This document shows, in pieces, positions 28,590 to 38,472 of a DNA stretch of 64,000 nt. Numbering within the stretch: position 1 is the first letter of the stretch; every line of letters starts with the position of its first letter. Source of the DNA: Acinetobacter bouvetii (GTDB taxonomy: Bacteria > Pseudomonadota > Gammaproteobacteria > Pseudomonadales > Moraxellaceae); assembly GCF_902753875.1 (NCBI RefSeq), contig NZ_CADDTS010000040.1:89723-153722 (forward strand), read 5' to 3'. The notes under the pieces were generated by a model. That model saw only the letters and a list, made by a program, of their open reading frames with translations, was not told the DNA's origin and did not search any database. The translations under genes were made by a program, and so were the position numbers.

Positions 28590-29786
28590 TTAGAAGCTGG
28601 ATTCTTCTTTACTTGGATTGGCTTTTTGGGTTGTAGCATCAATTTTTAAAACCAAACTGATCATCACCGCACACATAATTAACGATGACCCGCCATAACT
28701 GATAAACGGCAAGGTCAAACCTTTGGTTGGTAGCATGCCCATATTCATGCCGGCATTTACCAAAATTTGCAGCAGGAAAATGATACTGATACCGTAAGCC
28801 AAATAGCCTGCGCGTAAATATTGATGTTGCAAGGCACGATGGCCAATTTTGATACAACAGACCACCATGGTAAAAGACAGGATCAAAACGGTGCTAATGC
28901 CAAAGAAGCCAAACTCTTCACCTAAAATCGCCAACATAAAGTCGGTATGCGCTTCAGGTAGATAAGACATTTTTTGGATACTATGTCCTAGTCCAACCCC
29001 AAACCATTCACCGCGACCAAAGGCCATCAATGCATTGGACAGCTGATAACCAGTACCCAGCGGGTCAGCCCAAGGATTGGTAAAAGACAATGCCCGTTGC
29101 AGACGATAAGGTTCGAAGATAATCGCCACGGCTAGGCCGATGATGATCGCCACCATAAAACCGATAAACTGAATGGGTGGTGCTCCCGCTAAAAAGAATA
29201 CCCCCAAAATCATCAACACGATCACCGCTGTTGCACCCAAGTCCGGTTCAGCCAGAATCAAACCTACGGTAATCACCATGACCGCGCCCAGACGGAACAA
29301 GCCAGAAAGATTATTTCGTACCTCTTCTGCCCGTCGCACTACATAATCTGCAGTAAAGATCGCCATCATGACCTTGGCGACTTCGGATGCCTGTAAGGTA
29401 AATCCGGCAATACGAATCCATCGTGTAGAACCGTTGACTTCCGTACCGGCAACCAGTACCACTGCCAACAACAGAATCGTCATGATCCACAGCGGAAAAG
29501 TATTATTGAACCAGACATTCAGCGAAACACGATAAGCCAGAAATGCAGCAACACCACCCACAAAAATGGATATGCCGTGTCGAATGATGTAGTGAAATGC
29601 ATTTTCATGTAGTCGATCCGCATAGGGCATCGAAGCCGATGCCACCATGATCGAACCGATACACAGCAAGGCAATCACACAAAAAATCAGTACATTCCGC
29701 GGCGTAACTTCAGCAGGGATTTTCGGTCCCCACTCATTATAGACCTGATTAATTTTATTGATGGTCGTCTGAGCTAACCCAGCCAT
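28590..29786 (-). CDS. ftsW: FtsW, septal peptidoglycan polymerase
   Basis: A SEDS-family glycosyltransferase that polymerises lipid II at the division septum with PBP3. The 398 residues contain about ten membrane helices and the family blocks RWIRIAGFTLQASEVAKV, AEPDLGATAVI, YQLSNALMAFGRGEWFGVGLGHS, LPEAHTDFMLAILGEEFG and LPFISYGGSSL. The Asp of EPDLG and the GEEFG region are conserved functional sites. It follows murD by 21 bp, a fragment of the usual dcw order, without murG-murC at this site. Confidence 0.96.
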   Translation of the reverse strand: MAGLAQTTINKINQVYNEWGPKIPAEVTPRNVLIFCVIALLCIGSIMVASASMPYADRLHENAFHYIIRHGISIFVGGVAAFLAYRVSLNVWFNNTFPLWIMTILLLAVVLVAGTEVNGSTRWIRIAGFTLQASEVAKVMMAIFTADYVVRRAEEVRNNLSGLFRLGAVMVITVGLILAEPDLGATAVIVLMILGVFFLAGAPPIQFIGFMVAIIIGLAVAIIFEPYRLQRALSFTNPWADPLGTGYQLSNALMAFGRGEWFGVGLGHSIQKMSYLPEAHTDFMLAILGEEFGFFGISTVLILSFTMVVCCIKIGHRALQHQYLRAGYLAYGISIIFLLQILVNAGMNMGMLPTKGLTLPFISYGGSSLIMCAVMISLVLKIDATTQKANPSKEESSF

Positions 29787-29807
29787 ACAGCTTTCCTTAT
29801 CGTTCTT

Positions 29808-31166
<1,359 letters not shown>

Positions 31167-31264
31167 TTATGGTCTGTTTTTAAAACTGACAAAATGTTAG
31201 CACTTTGCCGTTTTGAATGCTTTTTCTGTTTTGACTTTATCTCGGCTTTTTTGTGTCAGCGCGT

Positions 31265-31297
31265 AAAAAAACCGTCATAAAAATGACGGTTTTTCAA
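31265..31297 (-). terminator. Terminator of the feo operon
   Basis: A stem of AAAAACCGTCAT and ATGACGGTTTTT around a short loop, with T-run on the minus strand, lies 35 bp after the last feo gene and before murD. Confidence 0.88.
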
Positions 31298-31331
31298 AAT
31301 ACTGATCTAAAGTGGAAATAAAACTTGAAAG

Positions 31332-31583
31332 TTACTTCCATTTTACTGCTTGGACTTCAGGTTTTTTCTGCACTGGGTCTTCATTTGCAGAACAGCCACA
31401 ACTGCCGCCGCAACCTGAAACCATCGCCGGCTTTAACCACTTTGCCAAAGCTGTCCAGCCCTGCTTTTCACAGTGCTTAGACAGTGCCGTGAAGACTGAG
31501 TTCGATGTTCTGGGAAAAACTTTCTTAAACACCACGACAGCACTCCAAATGACCAATGCGGCAACAATTAGAATTTCAATCAT
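31332..31583 (-). CDS. FeoB-associated Cys-rich membrane protein
   Basis: An 83-residue protein with one N-terminal membrane helix (about 3-20), a basic stretch and a Cys-rich segment with four cysteines: one in the Lys-rich part (KHCEKQG) and three in SGCGGSCGCS. It takes the position FeoC has in enterobacteria but shows no winged-helix resemblance to FeoC. Similar small Cys-rich membrane proteins are found after feoB in many bacteria; a role in iron handling or FeoB assembly is inference. The ATG has GGAGA upstream and lies 30 bp after feoB. Confidence 0.8.
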   Translation of the reverse strand: MIEILIVAALVIWSAVVVFKKVFPRTSNSVFTALSKHCEKQGWTALAKWLKPAMVSGCGGSCGCSANEDPVQKKPEVQAVKWK

Positions 31584-31613
31584 CTCAGTCTCCTTTCACA
31601 ACCTTAAATAACA

Positions 31614-33470
31614 TTATCCAAAGTAATGTGAAGCAATTTGATAAGTCAGGAATGACATCACATAGGCCAGACCAAACAGGTAAATCGTCATGAACGATAC
31701 AGTTTTCCATGAACCGGTTTCACGGCGCACGGTCGCCAGCGTCGCCAGACAGTGCGGTGCATAAATAAACCACACCAGTAGCGACAAACCGGTTGCCAAT
31801 GACCAGCCCAAGTCACCTGTGCCACCAATAATCGAAGCCAGACCTTGAGACATGGCATCTTCATCGACCGCAGACAGTGCATAGACGGTACCCAATGCTG
31901 CCACCACCACTTCACGGGCAGCCATGGCAGGAATCAGGGCAATACAAATCTGCCAGTTAAAGCCTAGAGGAGCAAAAATTGGCTGCATCACATGACCCAG
32001 CATCCCCGCAAATGAATAATCAATTGCCGGGCCTGTCGCCCCATCTGGTGCTTGCGGGAAAGTACACAGGAACCATAGTAAAATAGACAGCGCGAAGATG
32101 ATGCCACCAACTCGTTTCATAAAGATCTTGGCGCGATCCAGCAAACCGATCCACACGCTTTTGACATCAGGAAAACGGTAGCTTGGCAACTCCATCAACA
32201 ACATATGCTGTGATTTGTCTTTCTGGAAAAATTTCAGCACGGTTGCCACAATCAGGGCACTGACAATCCCAGCCATGTATAGCGCAAACAGCACCAGACC
32301 TTGCAGGTTAAAGATGCCCCAAATCATTTTTTCTGGAATAAAAGCAGCAATCAGCAAGGCATATACTGGTAAGCGAGCTGAACAGGTCATCAGCGGTGCC
32401 ACAAAAATCGTGGTTAAACGGTCACGTGGATCACTGATGCTACGGGTGGCCATAATGCCCGGTACTGCGCAGGCAAAGCTGGACAGCAGCGGAATAAAGG
32501 CACGTCCAGAAAGACCTGCTTTAAACATTAATTTATCCAGTAAAAATGCCGCACGCGGTAAATAACCCGATTCTTCCAGTACCAAAATAAAGAAGAACAG
32601 GATCAAAATCTGCGGCAGAAACACCACCACACCGCCCGCACCGGCAATAATTCCATCCACCACCAGACTATTCAACAGTGGATGGGAAATATATGCACCT
32701 ACCGCTTCACCCAGCCAGCCAAAGAAGCTTTCAATGCCGTCCATAAACGGTGCTGCCCAGGCAAATACCGCCTGAAACACAATGAACATCATCACGGCCA
32801 GACTGACCAAACCTAAAACAGGATGTAAAAATATTTTATCCAGGAAGTCTGAACGTTTATCTTCCTGATCGACCGAATGCACCACATCATGCAAGATGGT
32901 TTCAATCTTATGATGGTTACTACCGGTTAAACCACTGAGTTCAGTATGCGGCGTTGAATATTTGCCTTGATCAAGCGCATTCATCAGGTTTTCAATCCCT
33001 GAATTACGCACTGCTACAGTTTCTACCACCGGAATCCCTAAGCGTTCCGCCAGTTTTTGCGTGTTGATTTGCATGCCACGACGGCGTGCTTCATCCATCA
33101 TGTTCAACACCAGCAGAATCGGACGACCCAGCTCAATCATTTCCAGAACCAGACCCAAATGCAGTTTTAAGTTGGTGGCATCGACCACACACAGAAATGC
33201 ATCTTGCTGACCTTCTTCTGCAATTTTGCCTTGCACCACGTCGCGGGTAATCGCTTCGTCCGGACTGGTCGCGTCCAGACTGTAGGTCCCCGGCAAATCC
33301 AGCACCCGAACCGCACGTGCTGAAGGTAAGGTAAATTGACCAACTTTACGCTCAACCGTAACCCCGGCATAGTTGGCCACCTTTTGCCGCGTTCCGGTCA
33401 AATGGTTAAATAATGATGTCTTACCGCAGTTTGGGTTACCTACAAGGGCAATACGTAGCGCATCACTCAT
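31614..33470 (-). CDS. feoB: FeoB, ferrous iron transporter
   Basis: The main Fe(II) importer of the inner membrane. The N-terminal G domain has G1 GNPNCGKTS (11-19), G3 DLPGTYSL and G4 NMMDEA. A GDI-like spacer leads to the membrane part with paired Gate motifs (around PRAAFLLDKLMFKAGLSGRAF and the AAREVVVAALGTVYALS block). At 618 residues it is shorter than E. coli FeoB, lacking much of the C-terminal region. Its ATG overlaps the feoA stop by four bases (ATGA), so the two are translationally coupled. Confidence 0.96.
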   Translation of the reverse strand: MSDALRIALVGNPNCGKTSLFNHLTGTRQKVANYAGVTVERKVGQFTLPSARAVRVLDLPGTYSLDATSPDEAITRDVVQGKIAEEGQQDAFLCVVDATNLKLHLGLVLEMIELGRPILLVLNMMDEARRRGMQINTQKLAERLGIPVVETVAVRNSGIENLMNALDQGKYSTPHTELSGLTGSNHHKIETILHDVVHSVDQEDKRSDFLDKIFLHPVLGLVSLAVMMFIVFQAVFAWAAPFMDGIESFFGWLGEAVGAYISHPLLNSLVVDGIIAGAGGVVVFLPQILILFFFILVLEESGYLPRAAFLLDKLMFKAGLSGRAFIPLLSSFACAVPGIMATRSISDPRDRLTTIFVAPLMTCSARLPVYALLIAAFIPEKMIWGIFNLQGLVLFALYMAGIVSALIVATVLKFFQKDKSQHMLLMELPSYRFPDVKSVWIGLLDRAKIFMKRVGGIIFALSILLWFLCTFPQAPDGATGPAIDYSFAGMLGHVMQPIFAPLGFNWQICIALIPAMAAREVVVAALGTVYALSAVDEDAMSQGLASIIGGTGDLGWSLATGLSLLVWFIYAPHCLATLATVRRETGSWKTVSFMTIYLFGLAYVMSFLTYQIASHYFG

Positions 33471-33727
33471 GCAGTGATCCCCTCTTCAATTTCAATTTTT
33501 TCAGCTTCAACTTTACGCAGTGCGAAACGGGTAAACCCCACCTGGATCAGGATGGGATCGCCACCAAATACTCCCTTGGTAATGACCTGAACTTTTGTTC
33601 CCGGTACAAAACCCAAAGTTTCTAAACGACTCGCCACCAGATCGGTCTGAGCTGTATCACCATCCAAAGTACGATTCACTTTGCTAATGATGGCAGTTTG
33701 TTTCGCTTTCAATTCTGACAAACGCAC
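33467..33727 (-). CDS. feoA: FeoA, FeoB accessory protein
   Basis: A small cytoplasmic SH3-like protein needed for full FeoB activity. The GTG at 33727 gives 86 residues beginning RLSELKAKQTAII, the normal family start, and has AGGAAG seven bases upstream. Other blocks are ASRLETLGFVPGTKVQVI, GDPILIQVG and the end RFALRKVEAEKIEIE. The frame extends 34 codons further, but that part covers the promoter and Fur-like site and is probably untranslated. First gene of feoA-feoB-Cys-rich protein. Confidence 0.93.
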   Translation of the reverse strand: MRLSELKAKQTAIISKVNRTLDGDTAQTDLVASRLETLGFVPGTKVQVITKGVFGGDPILIQVGFTRFALRKVEAEKIEIEEGITA

Positions 33728-33763
33728 CGCATCGCTTCCTAAAATATTTAGTACAGTATACAA

Positions 33764-33782
33764 ACAAATGAGAATAATTACC
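33764..33782 (-). promoter_or_regulatory. Candidate Fur box of the feo operon
   Basis: ACAAATGAGAATAATTACC lies about 40 bases before the feoA start and resembles the Fur consensus of AT-rich GATAAT hexamers. A related inverted segment, ATTCTCAT, occurs at about 33801-33808. Regulation of feo by Fur is usual; this site is a match by eye only. Confidence 0.5.
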
Positions 33783-33899
33783 AAGTAAGGTTTGATTCCA
33801 ATTCTCATCTTGTTTGCAGTATTCGACATTGCAAAAAAATTGGTCTACATTGAGCAAGACCACGAAAAATCTGGTGTTTTTAGTTAACGTAGAAGTGTC

Positions 33900-34817
33900 A
33901 TGCTCAATAAAAAGCCTCGTATCCCAGCCCCGGTTCAAATTCCTGAACATTTAAGTTTTTTACAGGGGTTTCGAGATTATTTGATTGCTCAAACAGTAAG
34001 CCCACACACACGTAATGCCTATCTATCTGATTTAATTCAGTGTAGTGAATGTCATAGTGCTTACATGCCGGACTGGTCCAGTGATGATGTTGCCGATGTT
34101 TTGCTGAATCTCACCAAACAAGGCAAAAGCCCGCGTTCGATTGCCCGCTCACTTTCTGCTCTACGATCCTTTTATAAATTCTTGCGGGAACAAAAAATAC
34201 GTTCCGACAATCCCGTTGCCACCCATAAAACGCCAAAAATTGGTCGAGCCTTGCCTAAAGATTTGTCCGAAGCGGATGTGGAAGCCCTGATTAATGCTCC
34301 CAACATCAATACCGCCTTGGGTTTACGTGATCGGGCCATGTTTGAAGTGCTGTATGCTTGTGGACTGCGCGTGTCGGAATTACTCAACTTAAGACTAGAA
34401 CTGATTAATTTAAAACAAGGCTATTTACGCATTACCGGTAAAGGCAATAAGGAACGGCTGGTACCACTTGGACAAGTCGCCTGCGAATGGATTGAAAAAT
34501 ATCTACATGAAGCACGCTCTAGCCTGTATAAATCGGCGACCGACTATGTGTTTTTAACCCAGCATGGCGGCATCATGAGCCGGCAAAATTTCTGGTATGC
34601 GATTAAGCGTTATGCCCTGCAAGCCGGTATTCAGGCCGAACTGTCTCCGCATACCCTGCGGCATGCCTTTGCCACCCATCTTCTGAATCATGGCGCAGAC
34701 CTGCGTGTAGTGCAGATGCTGCTTGGTCATAGTGATTTATCCACCACGCAAATTTATACCCATGTGGCGCAAGTCCGTATGCAACAACTGCACGCCAGCC
34801 ATCATCCACGTGCCTAA
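33900..34817 (+). CDS. xerD: XerD, site-specific tyrosine recombinase
   Basis: Acts with XerC at dif to resolve chromosome dimers under FtsK control. The 305-residue protein has the N-terminal SAM-like core-binding domain (about 20-105) and the C-terminal catalytic domain with Arg in CGLRVSELL, Lys in TGKGNKERLVPL, HTLRHAFATHLLNHGADLR, LLGHSDLSTTQ and nucleophile Tyr in IYTHVA. It is assigned to XerD rather than XerC because the C-terminal motif is XerD-like and dsbC follows, as in many gammaproteobacteria. Its last codons are partly duplicated downstream. Confidence 0.93.
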   Translation: MLNKKPRIPAPVQIPEHLSFLQGFRDYLIAQTVSPHTRNAYLSDLIQCSECHSAYMPDWSSDDVADVLLNLTKQGKSPRSIARSLSALRSFYKFLREQKIRSDNPVATHKTPKIGRALPKDLSEADVEALINAPNINTALGLRDRAMFEVLYACGLRVSELLNLRLELINLKQGYLRITGKGNKERLVPLGQVACEWIEKYLHEARSSLYKSATDYVFLTQHGGIMSRQNFWYAIKRYALQAGIQAELSPHTLRHAFATHLLNHGADLRVVQMLLGHSDLSTTQIYTHVAQVRMQQLHASHHPRA

Positions 34818-34841
34818 GCTCAACGCCAGCCATCATCTACG
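34792..34841 (+). repeat. Partial tandem duplication at the xerD 3' end
   Basis: The 19-bp ACGCCAGCCATCATCCACG (34792-34810), encoding the last residues of XerD, recurs at 34823-34841 with one change, a period of 31 bp. The second copy lies after the stop codon. It looks like a small local duplication. Confidence 0.75.
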
Positions 34842-34923
34842 ACTAAGAAGTGTTAACGAGCGTGGCTTTTTTTTTGCTATGCTTAGCCACCAGTTTTTAA
34901 TATTTACAAAAAAAGGGTTATTT

Positions 34924-35739
34924 ATGTTATTTACCCGTTCAAAGCTTTTTATTGCATGTACTTTACTGAGCAGCGTAGCCATGACTGCCTGCTCAAATTC
35001 AAATAATGATGACAAAAAGCAAAGCACCTTAACGGCTAGTGCACCGGCAACTGGAGAGGCTTCCAATCTCTCTGAACGCAATGCCCAACAACGTCTGATC
35101 AATACGCTGCAGCAACACTTTAAAAAAGCCAATATCAATGCCAAAATTTTAAATATTAAAAGCACTGAAGTTCCAAATCTGTATTGGGTCACTCTGGAAG
35201 GCATGTCATCTGTCTATGCCACTGCCGATGGCAAATACATTATTCAGGGTGATGTGCTGCGTTTAGGCGACAGTAAAATTCACAATGTCAGTGAAAGCCT
35301 GCAATCTGAAGCCAATAAAAAGCTGCTTGCTAACTTAAAAACTGAAGATCTTCTGGTTTATAAAGCCAAAGGCAAAACCAAACACGTCGTTTATGTCTTT
35401 ACCGATGCCAGCTGCCCGTATTGTCATAAACTGCATGAGCATATGGCCGAAATCAATGCTGCCGGTATTGAAGTGCGTTATATCGCATGGCCACGTGGTG
35501 AACAGTTCATGCCTGCCATGGAAAGCGTGTGGTGTAGTGCAGACCGTCAGGCGGCTTTTGATCAGGCAATTGCAGGTGCGCCACTACCTCCAGCGACCTG
35601 TAAAAACCCGGTACGTGACCAGTATCAACTGGGGATGAATATGGGCGTCAACGGAACTCCCGCTATTTACAATGCTGAGGGTGTTTATTTGGGTGGATAT
35701 CTATCCCCTGAAGAATTGATAAACCGTTTAAATAACTAA
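34924..35739 (+). CDS. dsbC: DsbC-family disulfide isomerase, possible lipoprotein
   Basis: A thioredoxin-fold protein of 271 residues that corrects wrong disulfides in the periplasm. It has an N-terminal dimerisation domain (about 55-140) and a catalytic domain with the active-site CPYC (Cys164, Cys167) and a later cis-Pro motif GTPA. The N-terminus has a signal sequence ending MTAC-SNSNN, a passable lipobox, so it may be anchored to a membrane rather than soluble like E. coli DsbC. The ATG at 34924 has AGGG upstream. It lies between xerD and hom. Confidence 0.9.
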   Translation: MLFTRSKLFIACTLLSSVAMTACSNSNNDDKKQSTLTASAPATGEASNLSERNAQQRLINTLQQHFKKANINAKILNIKSTEVPNLYWVTLEGMSSVYATADGKYIIQGDVLRLGDSKIHNVSESLQSEANKKLLANLKTEDLLVYKAKGKTKHVVYVFTDASCPYCHKLHEHMAEINAAGIEVRYIAWPRGEQFMPAMESVWCSADRQAAFDQAIAGAPLPPATCKNPVRDQYQLGMNMGVNGTPAIYNAEGVYLGGYLSPEELINRLNN

Positions 35740-35864
35740 TTTTTATCAGTTCATTTACTAAATTTAATAGGTAGAGATAAAGTGATATCTACCCTAGAGT
35801 CTGGCGGTTTTTTTAGCTATGATCTAGATTGACTAAAAAGTTGAATACATATTTGGAGTGTGAC

Positions 35865-37169
35865 GTGAAACCAGTTCGTCTGGCAATCCTCGGTCTTGGT
35901 ACTGTGGGTGGTGGTGCCCTTAAACTACTAAAAGAAAATGCTGCTGAGATTAAACGTCGCACCGGTCGTGAAATTGAAATTACCCATGTCGGGACTCGTC
36001 GCCCTCGTCCTGATCTGGATTTGCCTGCTACAGCCAAACCAAGTGCCGATTTACTTGATATCGTGCGTCAGCCTGATGTTGACGTTGTGGTTGAAGTGAT
36101 GGGCGGCATTCATCCGGCATATGAAGTGATTCGTGAAGCCATCATTCATGGCAAACAGGTGGTGACTGCTAACAAAGCACTCTTGGCTGAACACGGTAAT
36201 GAACTGTTTAAACTGGCTGATGATCACCACGTTCAAATTGCTTATGAAGCGGCAGTTGCGGGTGGTATTCCAATTATTAAAGTATTACGTGAAGGTTTGG
36301 CAGCCAACAAAATTGACTGGCTCGCGGGTATCATTAACGGTACAGGCAACTTCATCCTGACTGAAATGCGTGAAAAAGGCCGTGCCTTTGCAGATGTACT
36401 GAAAGAAGCGCAAGAGCTGGGTTATGCTGAAGCCGATCCGACTTTTGACGTGGAAGGGATTGATGCTGCGCATAAACTGACTTTGCTTGCGTCAATTGCA
36501 TTTGGTATTCCATTGCAGTTTGACAAAGTCTTCACTGAAGGCATCAGTAAAGTCACAGCCCAAGACGTGAAATATGCAGAAGACCTCGGTTTCCGTATCA
36601 AACACTTAGGGATTGCACGTCGTGCGGAAACAGGCATTGAGCTTCGTGTTCACCCGACCTTGATTCCTGAAGACCAACTGATTGCCAATGTCAACGGCGT
36701 GAAAAATGCCGTATTGGTTCAAGCCAATGCCGTGGGTCCAACGCTGTATTACGGCGCTGGCGCTGGTGCAGGCCCAACTGCTTCTGCTGTGGTTGCAGAC
36801 GTGGTGGATATTGTCCGTGACATCTCTTATACCGAAGATGGTTCAGGGACTATTCCGCAATTGGCCTTTGAAGCACTGACTGACTTGCCAATTCTGCCAC
36901 GTGAAGAAATGACTACTGGATACTACATCCGTATTAACGCCGAAGATCAAACTGGCGTTCTTGCAGATGTCACCACCATTTTAAGCCGTGCCGGCATCAG
37001 CATCGACGCGATCATGCAACAGCCGCGCTTAAAAGACCTTATTCCTATCGTGATTCTGACTGATCCAGTCAAAGAATCAAAAATGGATGAAGCCCTTCAG
37101 CAAATTCAAGCATTGCCCGTCATTCATGGCGAAATTGTACGAATTCGTTTAGAATCGCTTGATAATTAA
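35865..37169 (+). CDS. hom: Homoserine dehydrogenase
   Basis: Reduces aspartate semialdehyde to homoserine, the branch point to threonine and methionine. The 434 residues comprise the Rossmann domain (LAILGLGTVGGGALKLL), the catalytic domain with AAVAGGIPIIKVLREGLAAN, GIINGTGNFILTEM and the AEADPTFDVEGIDAAHKL block, and a C-terminal ACT domain (about 355-434) for feedback control. The start is GTG at 35865, with GGAG seven bases upstream. It is monofunctional, with no fused aspartokinase. thrC follows 62 bp later. Confidence 0.96.
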   Translation: MKPVRLAILGLGTVGGGALKLLKENAAEIKRRTGREIEITHVGTRRPRPDLDLPATAKPSADLLDIVRQPDVDVVVEVMGGIHPAYEVIREAIIHGKQVVTANKALLAEHGNELFKLADDHHVQIAYEAAVAGGIPIIKVLREGLAANKIDWLAGIINGTGNFILTEMREKGRAFADVLKEAQELGYAEADPTFDVEGIDAAHKLTLLASIAFGIPLQFDKVFTEGISKVTAQDVKYAEDLGFRIKHLGIARRAETGIELRVHPTLIPEDQLIANVNGVKNAVLVQANAVGPTLYYGAGAGAGPTASAVVADVVDIVRDISYTEDGSGTIPQLAFEALTDLPILPREEMTTGYYIRINAEDQTGVLADVTTILSRAGISIDAIMQQPRLKDLIPIVILTDPVKESKMDEALQQIQALPVIHGEIVRIRLESLDN

Positions 37170-37231
37170 TCGGGTCGAGGGGAATATTTCCGTTCCTCTC
37201 GCCAAGCTCTACACACAATTGGAACATCATC

Positions 37232-38371
37232 ATGTCTAATGCCAATCGTTATACTGGTTTAGTTGACCGCTATCGCGACCGTTTACCCGTATCTGCAACT
37301 ACTCGCGCAATTTCTTTGGGCGAAGGTAATACGCCACTGATTAAGCTTGAGAACATTCCACGCATTATTGGCAAAAATGTTGAAATTTATGTGAAGTACG
37401 AGGGCTTAAACCCGACTGGTTCATTTAAAGACCGTGGTATGACCATGGCCGTGACGAAAGCGGTTGAAGAAGGCTCTAAAGCGATTATCTGTGCGTCTAC
37501 TGGTAACACTTCTGCTGCAGCTGCTGCATATGCGGCACGTGCAGGTATCAAAGCATTCGTTTTAATCCCAGAAGGCAAAATTGCCATGGGTAAAATGGCG
37601 CAAGCGATGATGTATGGCGCTGTGACAATGCAAATTCACGGTAACTTCGATGACGGTATGCGTCTGGTAAAAGAAGTTGCAGATCAAGCACCTGTAACGA
37701 TCGTAAACTCTATCAACCCTTACCGTTTGCAAGGTCAAAAAACCATTGCTTATGAAATCGTGGATGAGTTAGGTCGTGCACCAGATTACCACTGCCTGCC
37801 TGTAGGTAACGCAGGGAATATCACTGCACACTGGATGGGTTATACCGAAGCTGTAGCGAATCAGCCAAAAGAACAGTTTGAACAAGTGGTTTATGATCCT
37901 GAAACAGATCAATTCACTGGCCCTAAACCAGCAGGTTTACCTATTATGGCGGGTTATCAAGCTTCTGGCGCTGCACCATTCCTTCGTGGCGCACCAGTTG
38001 AAAACCCTGAAACTGTTGCAACAGCAATCCGTATTGGTAACCCACAAAGCTGGAACCATGCAAAAGCAGTAGTACGTGATTCTCAAGGTTGGTTTGATGA
38101 ATTAACAGATGCTGAAATCTTGGAAGCACAGCGTTTGCTTTCTATGTATGAAGGTGTATTTGTTGAGCCAGCTTCTGCGGCTTCTGTCGGTGGTGCAATT
38201 CGTGACATTAAAGCAGGTAAAATTGCGGAAGGTTCTGTGATTGTTTGTACTGTGACTGGTAATGGTCTAAAAGACCCTGATACAGCGATCAAACAATGCC
38301 AAGACGCTGTGATGTTGTCGATTGATGCGACAATGGATCAAGTACGCGATTCAATTCTGTCAAATATGTAA
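37232..38371 (+). CDS. thrC: Threonine synthase
   Basis: A PLP-dependent lyase that converts O-phosphohomoserine to threonine. The Schiff-base Lys lies in NPTGSFKDRGMTMAVTKAV (about residue 64); the PLP-phosphate loop is PVGNAGNITAHW and the substrate Ser/Asn motif is ASTGNTSAAAAAYAARAG. At 379 residues it is of the short class. hom-thrC is a pathway operon without thrB nearby. A bidirectional terminator follows. Confidence 0.96.
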   Translation: MSNANRYTGLVDRYRDRLPVSATTRAISLGEGNTPLIKLENIPRIIGKNVEIYVKYEGLNPTGSFKDRGMTMAVTKAVEEGSKAIICASTGNTSAAAAAYAARAGIKAFVLIPEGKIAMGKMAQAMMYGAVTMQIHGNFDDGMRLVKEVADQAPVTIVNSINPYRLQGQKTIAYEIVDELGRAPDYHCLPVGNAGNITAHWMGYTEAVANQPKEQFEQVVYDPETDQFTGPKPAGLPIMAGYQASGAAPFLRGAPVENPETVATAIRIGNPQSWNHAKAVVRDSQGWFDELTDAEILEAQRLLSMYEGVFVEPASAASVGGAIRDIKAGKIAEGSVIVCTVTGNGLKDPDTAIKQCQDAVMLSIDATMDQVRDSILSNM

Positions 38372-38390
38372 TGCATATTTAGACTGAATG

Positions 38391-38421
38391 AAAAAGCCCT
38401 GCAATTGCAGGGCTTTTTTTT
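38391..38421. terminator. Bidirectional terminator, thrC / pbpG
   Basis: AAAAAGCCCTGC-AATT-GCAGGGCTTTTTTT forms a strong GC-rich stem with A- and T-runs, between convergent thrC and pbpG. Confidence 0.93.
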
Positions 38422-38472
38422 AACCTAAATACGCAAAAGTTGAGTGAATTTGCGTATTCGATGGTCTAGAAA

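Noticed and set aside
33728..33829. N-terminal extension of FeoA with a membrane helix
   Set aside because: The open frame runs upstream, but a GTG with a good SD gives the canonical FeoA start and the extension overlaps the Fur-like promoter region.
34841..34890. Strong terminator after xerD
   Set aside because: There is a T9 run, but the only pairing upstream is a 5-bp AGCCA/TGGCT with a long loop, too weak to call.
34723..34923. Long N-terminal extension of DsbC overlapping xerD
   Set aside because: It reads through xerD in another frame, lacks an SD and would bury the export signal; the ATG at 34924 fits.
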